64,000 nt of DNA from Salinicoccus sesuvii. GTDB taxonomy: Bacteria; Bacillota; Bacilli; Staphylococcales; Salinicoccaceae. Below are positions 16,469 through 24,063 of this stretch, piece after piece. Positions within the stretch are counted from its first letter, which is position 1; every line of letters starts with the position of its first letter. The notes beneath the pieces were generated by a model. The model had not been told where the DNA came from. It did no database searches and saw only the letters and a program-made list of their open reading frames with translations. The stretch lies in contig NZ_JBHRWV010000007.1 of NCBI RefSeq assembly GCF_042648145.1, positions 310,001-374,000 on the forward strand, read 5' to 3'. Position numbers and translations under genes: made by a program.

Positions 16469-18241
16469 TTACTGCTGACCGTTCTGGAGCTGATACATTT
16501 TGTGATAAATACCGCCGTAGCGGATCAGCGAATCATGCGTACCCTGCTCCACGATCTCACCCTTATTAAGGACGAGTATCTGGTCGGCGTCTTGGATGGT
16601 CGATAGTCGGTGCGCGATGGCAAGTGTCGTTCTGCCCCTGCGCATCCTCTCAAGGGAACGCTGGATTTGCTCTTCCGTCTCGGAATCGATATTGGCCGTG
16701 GCTTCATCAAGAATCAGCACCTTCGGGTCAATAGCCATGGTCCTGGCAAATGCCAAAAGCTGGCGCTCACCACTTGAGAAAGCACTTCCCTTTTCAAGCA
16801 CTTTATGTTCGTACGTATCTGGCAGTTTTGAAATAAATTTATCGGCGAATACAAATTCCGCTGCTGCTTTAACTTGTTCGAAGGTCATTGTAGGATGGTA
16901 GAGCCTGATATTGGACTCGATCGTTCCGTAGAAGATGAACGGGTCTTGCAGCACGAGACCGACCTTCTCTTTTAGTTCTTGCTTTGGAATTTGTTTGATA
17001 GAATGTCCATCCACCAAAATATCTCCTTTTGAAAATTCGTAGAATCGCATGAACAGGTTGATAATCGAACTTTTTCCTGAGCCCGTATGGCCGACAAGTG
17101 CCACGGTCTCCCCGGGTTTCGCCGTAAAGGAGATATTTTTTAGAACATCTGTTTTATCATCGTAGCTGAAAGTGACATCCCGGAACTCGATCTGCCCATC
17201 CACCACTTTTGACGTCTCATCTTCAGACTGCGTAGGTTCCATGCGATCGTCATCCATCAAGGCGAAGACCCGACTCGCTGAAACCAATGCCTGCTGAAAG
17301 ATGTTCAAGTTCTGACTGACTTGACTGAGCGGTTCGAAAAAACGCTCCATATACTGAATGAACGCGAATATTACACCGGCAGTGACCGTCGATTCAAAAC
17401 TGAGCAACCCAAAATATCCAAGAATAAGCGCTATGGCCAGTACAGAAATCATGCTAATGGCTGGCCTGAGCAACAGACCGTCCAGCCTGACGTTCTTCAT
17501 ATTATATTTATAATGCATTTCATTGATTTCATTGAACTCTTGGCTCAGGCGGTTCTCCTGGTTGAAGACCTGGATGATTTTCATACCCTCAATCGATTCT
17601 GCAAGTTTGGCATTGAGGTCACTAAGCAGCTGCCTGGCATGGGAGAAGAAGTTTGCCGAGTATCTACGGTATACGGCAAGTACCACTACAATGACCGGCA
17701 TGAATATGAGTGCTAGGAATGCCAAGCGCACATTCAGCACAAACATCATAATGAAACTCGATATGATCATAAAAAACGCCATCAGGAAAGTCGCAAGCAC
17801 GCCGATGAACATTTCAACGATGGCTTCTGTGTCGTTCGTGATACGTGATACAACACTGCCGCCTGGCACTTTATCAAAGTATCGCATGCCAAGCCTGCCA
17901 ATCTTATCGAAAGCATCGATTCTGAGCTGTTGGATCACCTTGAATGCAAGATACTGAAACAGATAGATCTGCATATAGGTTGTGATGGCACCAATCAGCT
18001 GGACTGACAGGAAGGCAACGACTAGCCAGATGATTTCATTCTCTGGAAACACCCCAGGCGTCAAGTAGTCGTCGATAAATATCATGACGAGGTATGGGGT
18101 TGCGACTCCGGCGATGGTTGAAATAATTAACATGATAAACCCGATTGCTAATATACCTTTAAAGGGCAGGGTGTATTTCATCAGTCTCAGAAGTACATTC
18201 TTCTGATCATTGAAAGAGAGATTGAATTGGTTGTTTTCCAT
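16469..18241 (-). CDS. ABC exporter half-transporter, catalytic NBD (BmrD/YheH-like)
   Basis: 590 residues: six-helix exporter domain (about 25-330) then a nucleotide-binding domain. Walker A is GHTGSGKSS, Q-loop LVLQDPFIF, Walker B VLILDEATANID with the catalytic Glu present, and H-loop AIAHRLST. The signature is the unusual FSSGERQ rather than LSGGQ. Its upstream partner has the reverse set of defects, so the two form an asymmetric heterodimer like BmrCD or TM287/288. The stop of the partner gene directly touches this start. It presumably exports drugs or lipids; substrate is unknown. Confidence 0.9.
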   Translation of the reverse strand: MENNQFNLSFNDQKNVLLRLMKYTLPFKGILAIGFIMLIISTIAGVATPYLVMIFIDDYLTPGVFPENEIIWLVVAFLSVQLIGAITTYMQIYLFQYLAFKVIQQLRIDAFDKIGRLGMRYFDKVPGGSVVSRITNDTEAIVEMFIGVLATFLMAFFMIISSFIMMFVLNVRLAFLALIFMPVIVVVLAVYRRYSANFFSHARQLLSDLNAKLAESIEGMKIIQVFNQENRLSQEFNEINEMHYKYNMKNVRLDGLLLRPAISMISVLAIALILGYFGLLSFESTVTAGVIFAFIQYMERFFEPLSQVSQNLNIFQQALVSASRVFALMDDDRMEPTQSEDETSKVVDGQIEFRDVTFSYDDKTDVLKNISFTAKPGETVALVGHTGSGKSSIINLFMRFYEFSKGDILVDGHSIKQIPKQELKEKVGLVLQDPFIFYGTIESNIRLYHPTMTFEQVKAAAEFVFADKFISKLPDTYEHKVLEKGSAFSSGERQLLAFARTMAIDPKVLILDEATANIDSETEEQIQRSLERMRRGRTTLAIAHRLSTIQDADQILVLNKGEIVEQGTHDSLIRYGGIYHKMYQLQNGQQ

Positions 18242-20017
18242 TTATTTATCCTCCTTCATGACAAGGTCATCGAGGGTACTCTCGAGTGCTTCACGTAAGG
18301 CTTGAGTATTGTAGGTATCATGATACCAGCCACCTTTTGCCATCAATTCACGATGAGTGCCATGCTCGATGACGGTGCCGTTATCCATGACAATGATAAG
18401 GTCCGCATGACTGACCGCACTCATCCGGTGGGCTGTAATGATATTTGTTTTGCCTGCTCGGCTGTTTTGCAGATTTGCAAGAATCTGCTCCTCTGTTTCA
18501 GCATCGACCGCAGACAATGAATCGTCGAGAATTAATACTTCGGGATCCATAATCAGTGCACGAGCAATCGAGATACGCTGCTTTTGTCCACCGGAAACGG
18601 AGACGCCTCTTTCTCCGACTACCGTTTCGTAGCCGTCAGTGAACCCTTCAATATCTGCATGGACATGGCTTAGTCTCGCTGCATGATATATTGCTTCTTT
18701 TTCTATTTCAGGATTACTAAAAGCAATGTTGTTCTGGATGGATGTCGAGAATAGGAAATGATCCTGCGGCACATAACCGAATCGATTTCTCAAATTACCG
18801 ATTTCATAATCACGCAGTGGATGTTTACCATACATGATGTCCTCAGGATTTACTGTATCGAATTCGCGCAAAAGCAGTCTGATCAGGGCACTTTTGCCTG
18901 AACCTGTCCTGCCGACAATACCAACAGTCGTGCCCTTTTTAATGGTAAAGCGGACATCTCTCAAGCCGTCCGATTCATCGTCAGGGAAGTTGAAGGCTCC
19001 AAGATTAAATGTAATGTTGCCTTCTGGCTGTCCTTCTACCTTATAGTCGATACCAACTTGATTTTTGGTATCCATAATCTCCTGGATCCGGTCATAGGAC
19101 GCACTGCCCCGTTGCACAAGGTTGAAGAACCAGCCAAGCGCAAGCAGAGGCCATACCATCATGCCAAGATAGGTAGTGAAAGTGACAAGTTCACCGATGG
19201 AAATCGTATTATCCAGTACCATCCTTGCACCAAAGAAGATGGATATGAAATAACTTGCGCCAATGATTGTCATGATCGTTGGATCAAACAGTGCATCCAC
19301 TTTCGATACTTTGAGGTTCTTCTCGACCACATCATCGCTCATCTTGCGAAAGTCCGCCTGGTCGCTTTGCTCGTAGCCGAAAGTTTTCGTTACTTTAATA
19401 CCAGAGATGCTCTCTTGCGTCTTGTCGTTCAGCATACTGAATGCAGCTTGTGCTTTTTTGAACCCCCGATTCAGAAGTTTACCGTAGTAGCTTGTTAGTA
19501 TGACCATGAACGGCAGTGGAATCATGGCGAGCAGTGTCAGTTTGGGGCTGATTGTAACTGCCATTGTAATTAGCACTGCCCCACCTGTGATTAGAGAATC
19601 CGCAATAGTTAGGATACCTGCCCCCGCAGTCGCTTGTACTGCTTGGATATCATTCGTTGCGTGCGCCATCAAATCCCCGGTTCGGCGCTTCTGGTAGAAT
19701 GCTGGACTCATTTCGGCATATTTCTTGTACAGCCTTGAACGTAGTATCCTGCCGAGTCGATAGCTGGCACCAAAAATCATGATGCGCCAGAAGTACCTGA
19801 ATATGTATGTGAATATAGCGACAGCGATAAGTAGCAGAATATACTGCATAAGCAGATTGCCGGTCAGTGTTTCTTGGGTGATGCGATCGATGACCCAGCC
19901 GATGACCTGCGGCGGAATAAGTTCCATCAATGCCACAAGCACTAGCATGATCACGCCAATCGTATAGCTGCGCCATTCCTGCTTGAAAAACCATCCCATT
20001 TTCTTAAAAACTTTCAT
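18242..20017 (-). CDS. ABC exporter half-transporter, degenerate NBD (BmrC/YheI-like)
   Basis: 591 residues, six helices then a nucleotide-binding domain with Walker A GRTGSGKSA, an intact signature VSVSGGQKQR, Walker B VLILDDSLSAVD with Asp in place of the catalytic Glu, and His in the H-loop (TAHRMSA). The start MKVFKKMGWFF lies six bases behind AGGAGG; a longer frame covering that site is rejected. It is followed with no gap by the second subunit. In this transporter class the LSGGQ of one subunit completes the active site of the other, so this protein's good signature serves the competent site of its partner. Confidence 0.9.
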   Translation of the reverse strand: MKVFKKMGWFFKQEWRSYTIGVIMLVLVALMELIPPQVIGWVIDRITQETLTGNLLMQYILLLIAVAIFTYIFRYFWRIMIFGASYRLGRILRSRLYKKYAEMSPAFYQKRRTGDLMAHATNDIQAVQATAGAGILTIADSLITGGAVLITMAVTISPKLTLLAMIPLPFMVILTSYYGKLLNRGFKKAQAAFSMLNDKTQESISGIKVTKTFGYEQSDQADFRKMSDDVVEKNLKVSKVDALFDPTIMTIIGASYFISIFFGARMVLDNTISIGELVTFTTYLGMMVWPLLALGWFFNLVQRGSASYDRIQEIMDTKNQVGIDYKVEGQPEGNITFNLGAFNFPDDESDGLRDVRFTIKKGTTVGIVGRTGSGKSALIRLLLREFDTVNPEDIMYGKHPLRDYEIGNLRNRFGYVPQDHFLFSTSIQNNIAFSNPEIEKEAIYHAARLSHVHADIEGFTDGYETVVGERGVSVSGGQKQRISIARALIMDPEVLILDDSLSAVDAETEEQILANLQNSRAGKTNIITAHRMSAVSHADLIIVMDNGTVIEHGTHRELMAKGGWYHDTYNTQALREALESTLDDLVMKEDK

Positions 20018-20085
20018 TGCGATCCTCCTTGTTGTCTCAGTCCTTTTAAATTCTACCATATGTTTCGAATTATGAAATAATTTAA

Positions 20086-20115
20086 ATAAAAAAGATCTGC
20101 CATGACGACAGATCT
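20086..20115 (-). terminator. Intrinsic terminator after the HAAS/DUF4097 gene
   Basis: Arms AGATCTG and CAGATCT with an eight- or nine-base loop and a run of T on the minus strand. Ends the padR-DUF4097 transcript before the ABC exporter genes. Confidence 0.75.
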
Positions 20116-20126
20116 AAAAAATGCAC

Positions 20127-21098
20127 TCATGTCACTTTAACGCTACCCATCTCACTTGAAAACTTAGCCGTATGCTTGACACTCATTACTCGATTTTCTT
20201 CGAAGGCATTTACTACAGTACCGAAGTTCGCTTTTGCCAAAACAAGTGTTTCTACAGGATGTGCTTTATATTGTACTTTCACTGCACCCATCTGACTTGA
20301 AGCATTGACATCACTTTCTGGGTTCATATCCACAACTGAGATACGGCCCATCTGGGTATCGAGTACATATTCGTCAGCCATGCATCGCTTGAGAGTAATG
20401 GCGCCCATCTGTGTATTGGCGCTTATACGGCTCATGGCGCTGTCTTCGATTTGTATGCTCCCCATCTGCGATTTAAAGTCTGCTTGTCTGCAGTTGAGAT
20501 GTTTGCCACTGATACGCCCCATATCGGATTCGAGCTTCAAATGTTCAATATCCATGCCACTGACTGATAGCTTGCCTTGATCGGTATCAATGTGAAGGGT
20601 TTCGATACTGTAGGGCCAAATAATATGAACCGAGTCGCTCGTCACTTTCCTATTGATAATAAACGATTTGAATGTTCGCCTTTGCGATCTGGAATGTTTG
20701 ATTACAAATGTATTACCTTGCTGGTAGAAATCAAAATCTCCCTGTTTATCTTGCCCATGGTAATTCATATCGAAGTGATTCCCCTTTTCAATATAGATAT
20801 TGAGATCGTTGCCTTTAATATCGAATGAATTTATTTCTTCGGGACGAATTTCACTAAATTGCTTCGAATCTGTAAGGGAGCGTCCAGGCGGTGAGGATTC
20901 TTCTGTTTCCATCTCAATGATTTCACGGCCAATCTCCTTTGGGTCTCCGAGTCTAGCAATTATTTCATGTTCGTCATGACCCTCTTCTAGCGCTTCTTCA
21001 ATGTGCCGATCGTATTCATCCATAATCTCTTTCCTAGTCTCGAACCCCATGGATCCGAGCTGCTTTTCAAGTATTCTCATGAAATCAAATTTATCCAT
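20127..21098 (-). CDS. HAAS-domain protein with DUF4097 beta-helix
   Basis: 323 residues, no membrane helix. Residues 1-65 match the HAAS (DUF1700) helical domain (LEKQLGSMGFETRKEIMDEY, RLGDPKEIGREI). From about 85 on it is a DUF4097 adhesin-like beta solenoid. From residue 174 the short motif [DQ]xG, mostly QMG or DMG, recurs every 19 residues or so (about 174, 193, 212, 231, 250, 270, then 292 and 317), each marking one coil. The gene comes 14 bases after padR. PadR/HAAS pairs are usual in Bacillota and HAAS proteins are thought to act with the PadR regulator or membrane partners. What this one binds is unknown. Confidence 0.85.
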   Translation of the reverse strand: MDKFDFMRILEKQLGSMGFETRKEIMDEYDRHIEEALEEGHDEHEIIARLGDPKEIGREIIEMETEESSPPGRSLTDSKQFSEIRPEEINSFDIKGNDLNIYIEKGNHFDMNYHGQDKQGDFDFYQQGNTFVIKHSRSQRRTFKSFIINRKVTSDSVHIIWPYSIETLHIDTDQGKLSVSGMDIEHLKLESDMGRISGKHLNCRQADFKSQMGSIQIEDSAMSRISANTQMGAITLKRCMADEYVLDTQMGRISVVDMNPESDVNASSQMGAVKVQYKAHPVETLVLAKANFGTVVNAFEENRVMSVKHTAKFSSEMGSVKVT

Positions 21099-21112
21099 CC
21101 ATATCCCTCCAT

Positions 21113-21427
21113 CTATTTAGTGTCTGCCAAAATATTATTCACCGCAGCAGAGTATATCTGCCATTCTTCGACAAGTGCATGCATGCGTTCTATGCCACTT
21201 TCTGTCAACGTGTAGTATTTGCGTGCAGGACCTTCGTTCGATTCTTGAAAGTAAGTGTTTAAATAGCCTATTTTCACAAGTCTTCTCAATAAAGGATACA
21301 AGGTACCTTCTGCGATGCTGAAGTACGCGGAAACGTTCTGTGCAAGCTGATAGCCATATTGATCTTCTTTATGAATGAACCGTAACACACACATCTCAAG
21401 TGATCCTTTCTTTAGTTGTGTATTCAT
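21113..21427 (-). CDS. PadR-family transcriptional regulator
   Basis: 104-residue winged-helix repressor of the short (subfamily 2) PadR type: MNTQLKKGSLEMCVLRFI helix, YGYQLAQ, then the wing segment SIAEGTLYPLLRRLVKIGYL and GPARKYYTLTESG. The start is ATG behind GGGAGG, not the upstream codon in the same frame. It is co-transcribed with the HAAS/DUF4097 gene. A perfect 11-bp inverted repeat lies just upstream and is the likely operator for self-control. PadR proteins of this kind respond to small molecules or membrane stress; the ligand is not known. Confidence 0.93.
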   Translation of the reverse strand: MNTQLKKGSLEMCVLRFIHKEDQYGYQLAQNVSAYFSIAEGTLYPLLRRLVKIGYLNTYFQESNEGPARKYYTLTESGIERMHALVEEWQIYSAAVNNILADTK

Positions 21428-21454
21428 TTTTTCCTCCCCTCTCAACTAGTGTGT

Positions 21455-21498
21455 TATATTCAGTAGCAATTATAGATTAACACCCGGTACTGAATATA
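21455..21498. promoter_or_regulatory. Probable PadR operator, 11-bp inverted repeat
   Basis: Arms TATATTCAGTA (21455-21465) and TACTGAATATA (21488-21498) are exact complements separated by 22 bases, between padR and the divergent small gene. A nested GTGTTA/TAACAC pair lies beside them. Position and symmetry suit an autoregulatory operator; the binding protein is inferred from location only. Confidence 0.6.
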
Positions 21499-21589
21499 GC
21501 AAGGTATTGGATGAAAAAAATAAATAGTGTTTATGACATTCAAATATGGGAATAAATTAATAACTACATTAGAGTCAGGAGGCTTTTTC

Positions 21590-21811
21590 ATGTCAGATTC
21601 CAACTTGAGTTCACTCGAACAAGGCAGCCATTATACAGCACAAGCGCTTAAAGACTTTCTCAATACATCGGATGCTGCGGTACTCTCTTCAAATGAGGAG
21701 GAACTGTTTACCGATTTGAAGCGCGAATATAAAGTGGTTCATCAGTTCAAAGGATGCTTTGAAGGTGGCAATTATCAAGAAAAACGCACTTATATAGTTG
21801 AAAAGGTATAA
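21590..21811 (+). CDS. Small conserved-looking hypothetical protein, 73 residues
   Basis: The ATG at MSDSNLSS follows a strong CAGGAGG site; the longer frame upstream lacks one. The product is soluble, acidic and mixed alpha/beta, with a single Cys near the C-terminus (FKGCFEGGNYQEKRTYIVEKV). No family recognised. It is divergent from padR, so the inverted repeat between them could also affect it. A bidirectional terminator follows at once. Confidence 0.65.
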   Translation: MSDSNLSSLEQGSHYTAQALKDFLNTSDAAVLSSNEEELFTDLKREYKVVHQFKGCFEGGNYQEKRTYIVEKV

Positions 21812-21815
21812 GACT

Positions 21816-21849
21816 AAAAAACCCTTGAGATTTTCTCTCAAGGGTTTTA
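21816..21849. terminator. Bidirectional intrinsic terminator
   Basis: Arms AAAACCCTTGAGA and TCTCAAGGGTTTT with a five-base loop, A and T flanks on both sides; lies between the small hypothetical gene and the oppA-like gene, which converge. Confidence 0.88.
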
Positions 21850-21866
21850 CTTTGTTTACTGCTAAA

Positions 21867-23576
21867 CTAGTTGAATGATACATTCTCAATTCTGATATTG
21901 CCGACTGGATCAAGGTCAACACCACTTACTTCACTAGAGTTGACACCGATAGCGAAGTTCGTATGGAACAGATAAGCTGCCGGTGCTTCTTCAATCAGAA
22001 TTTCCTGTGCTTGGCTGTATGCTTCGAATCTAGTATCTTCATCTGGTTCTGTACGTCCTTCATCGAGTAGTCTGTCGACTTCTTCGTTGGTGTAGAAGGA
22101 ACGGTTCCCTGTTGAACCGTGACTATCAGAATGGAAGAGCGCATAGAGACCATAGTCCGCGTCCGCAGTCACAGTTGTCCAGCCAAGGATGAACATCTCA
22201 TGATCTCCTTGCGAGGTGCGATCGAGGTATGTGCCCCATTCGTACTGCTCAATTTGAACATCAATGTTTAGCTCAGACAATTTTTCTTGGATATATACGG
22301 CGGTATCGTTGATCTGTGGGTCTTCATCGACCCATATTGTGGTCTGGAAACCATCTGCTACATCCGTTTCTGCCAGAATTTCTTTGGCACGGTCCATGTC
22401 GTATTCGACACCCTCAAGGTTTTCGTCAAATCCCCATACATCAGGCGCCAGTGGTCCTTCTGCTTTGATTCCCATATCATCATACACACCGGAAATGATC
22501 TCATCCCGGTCGATAGCATATGAAATGGCCTGCCTGACTCTGATATCATCAAATGGTTCTTTTTCAGTATTGAAACCAAGGTAGGACATTCTGACAGATT
22601 CTTGTTCAACGAGTTCAGTATCTGCCCCTTCTTCTATTCTTGTAGCACTCGTAGAATCGATATCGCCTGCAATCTGAACATTGCCTCTTTCGAGGTCGGC
22701 TATGCGTGGTCCGTTCTCAGGAACGACACGGAACGTTACTGTTTCAAAATTGCGGTCGCCCCCTTGGAAGTCTTCAAACTTCTGAAGTACTGTCTCGTCT
22801 CCCGGTGACCGTGATTCGAATACTAGGTGGTTAGTACCGTCCGCTTCTGAACCGATGACACTACCTGTTTCCCCAGCGATACTCTCAGCAACTTCCTCGT
22901 ATTCAGAACCGCCTTCTTCACGCAGTTCATAGTACTCATCTGCCGTCATATCCACGCCACCTGCATCTAATGCCGCTTGGTAATCTGCATCAATCAGTTC
23001 TTTGCTGATAATACCTGCAGTATTATGTGCCAAATGACTTGGGAGTGGCGCAAACGGATATTCGGTGCGCAGATTTACTTCGTAATCTCCGACCACTTCG
23101 ACTTCAGAAATCATTTCGAAGAGAAATGCCACTTGAGAAGCAACAGCAGTATCTCTAACACGATCTAGAGTTGCCTTCACATCGTTGGCTGTAAAGTCGG
23201 AACCGTTATGGAAAGTTGTCCCTTCCCGTAAAGTGAACGTCCACACGTCATCTTCTGTCGCTTCCCAGTCTTCGGCGAGACCCGGCTCAAGCACCATATC
23301 TACCCCCTGGTGTACCAGCGTCTCATAAATATTTCTTCTGACTTGTGCAGATGCTGAATCGTTACTGCCATGAGGGTCCAGTGTGACAGCGTCATCCATC
23401 ATTGCGATGGTCAAATCGCCGCTTGCCCCCTGCTCTTCTCCCTCTGCATTATCGGAAGCTTCTCCGCCACTCGAACTCTCCTCCACTGCATCGTCAACGT
23501 CTGAATCATTTGTACATGCGGCCAGTAGCATGGTGAATATTAATACAAAAAACATCATTGAAAATCTTCTGGTCAT
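21867..23576 (-). CDS. Peptide/nickel-type ABC substrate-binding lipoprotein (SBP family 5)
   Basis: 569-residue extracytoplasmic binding protein of the OppA/DppA/GsiB class. Signal peptide ends in lipobox LLAAC (Cys21), followed by an acidic Ser/Glu/Gly linker. Family features are the MDDAVTLDPHGSND start of the mature domain, NIYETLVHQG, the FTLREGTTFHNG box, and the C-terminal-lobe FDDIRVRQAISYAIDRDEI. The region around residues 190-240 carries an extra acidic insertion and lacks the usual GTGPY-type turn, so ligand choice may differ. No permease or ATPase genes adjoin, so it must share a transporter encoded elsewhere. Two AT-rich inverted repeats lie upstream. Confidence 0.87.
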   Translation of the reverse strand: MTRRFSMMFFVLIFTMLLAACTNDSDVDDAVEESSSGGEASDNAEGEEQGASGDLTIAMMDDAVTLDPHGSNDSASAQVRRNIYETLVHQGVDMVLEPGLAEDWEATEDDVWTFTLREGTTFHNGSDFTANDVKATLDRVRDTAVASQVAFLFEMISEVEVVGDYEVNLRTEYPFAPLPSHLAHNTAGIISKELIDADYQAALDAGGVDMTADEYYELREEGGSEYEEVAESIAGETGSVIGSEADGTNHLVFESRSPGDETVLQKFEDFQGGDRNFETVTFRVVPENGPRIADLERGNVQIAGDIDSTSATRIEEGADTELVEQESVRMSYLGFNTEKEPFDDIRVRQAISYAIDRDEIISGVYDDMGIKAEGPLAPDVWGFDENLEGVEYDMDRAKEILAETDVADGFQTTIWVDEDPQINDTAVYIQEKLSELNIDVQIEQYEWGTYLDRTSQGDHEMFILGWTTVTADADYGLYALFHSDSHGSTGNRSFYTNEEVDRLLDEGRTEPDEDTRFEAYSQAQEILIEEAPAAYLFHTNFAIGVNSSEVSGVDLDPVGNIRIENVSFN

Positions 23577-23636
23577 TCAAGTTCCCCCTTTGTTATTCTG
23601 ATTTAAGTATATATGAACCACAGTCTTGCTTCAATA

Positions 23637-23697
23637 ATTATTCGAAATAATGAGAATTTTTAGCATAATGAAGTAACAATAATATCTATTACTTCAT
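23637..23697 (-). promoter_or_regulatory. AT-rich inverted repeats upstream of the binding-protein gene
   Basis: ATTATT-CGA-AATAAT at 23637-23651, and ATGAAGTAA/TTACTTCAT arms at 23668-23676 and 23689-23697, between the yneF terminator and the lipoprotein start. They are placed to be operators. The first has faint likeness to a Fur box but does not match it well enough to name. Confidence 0.35.
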
Positions 23698-23699
23698 AT

Positions 23700-23730
23700 A
23701 AAAATAACCCGCCTGCAGATGCAGACGGGT
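23700..23730 (-). terminator. Intrinsic terminator after yneF
   Basis: Stem ACCCG-CTGCA paired with TGCAG-CGGGT around a two-base apex, followed on the minus strand by TTATTTTTA. Ends the sosA-ynzC-tkt-yneF group. Confidence 0.85.
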
Positions 23731-23736
23731 CAAATT

Positions 23737-23997
23737 TTATTTTTTTGAAGCTTTCATACGATCTTTAGCCGATTTTGTATCTGTCGCTGACTTGTTCATC
23801 ATTGACATCATCTGGTTTATCTTCTTCTGGGAAGGCTTCTGTCCCATTTGCATCATCATCATTCTGAGCATTTCCTCATTAATCGGCGGGTTCTTTTCAA
23901 GATAGTCCATCATGTACTTTCTTGCTAAAAAGAATCCAAGGGCAACGCCACCGATGAGCGCAACTGTAACAATTACTATCCAAATCCAAGTAGCCAA
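23737..23997 (-). CDS. yneF: UPF0154 (YneF-like) membrane protein
   Basis: About 86 residues from a TTG six bases behind GAGGTG; a GTG three codons earlier overlaps that site. One N-terminal helix, then the hallmark LARKYMMDYLEKNPPINEEMLRMMMMQMGQKPSQKKINQMM, which defines this family. A lysine-rich tail follows. Next to tkt, as in other Bacillales. Function unknown. Confidence 0.92.
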   Translation of the reverse strand: MATWIWIVIVTVALIGGVALGFFLARKYMMDYLEKNPPINEEMLRMMMMQMGQKPSQKKINQMMSMMNKSATDTKSAKDRMKASKK

Positions 23998-24063
23998 ACT
24001 GCTCACCTCTTTCTTCGTAGACCATAATAAAGTTTACATTAAAAGCAGGTGGTTTTCAACAGA

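Noticed and set aside
19058..19498. 146-residue frame antisense to the ABC exporter gene
   Set aside because: Shadow of the exporter coding sequence; composition rich in His/Cys as expected for an out-of-frame reading.
23637..23651. Fur box upstream of the binding lipoprotein
   Set aside because: ATTATT-CGA-AATAAT matches only part of the Fur consensus and the gene is not evidently iron-related; kept only as an unnamed repeat.
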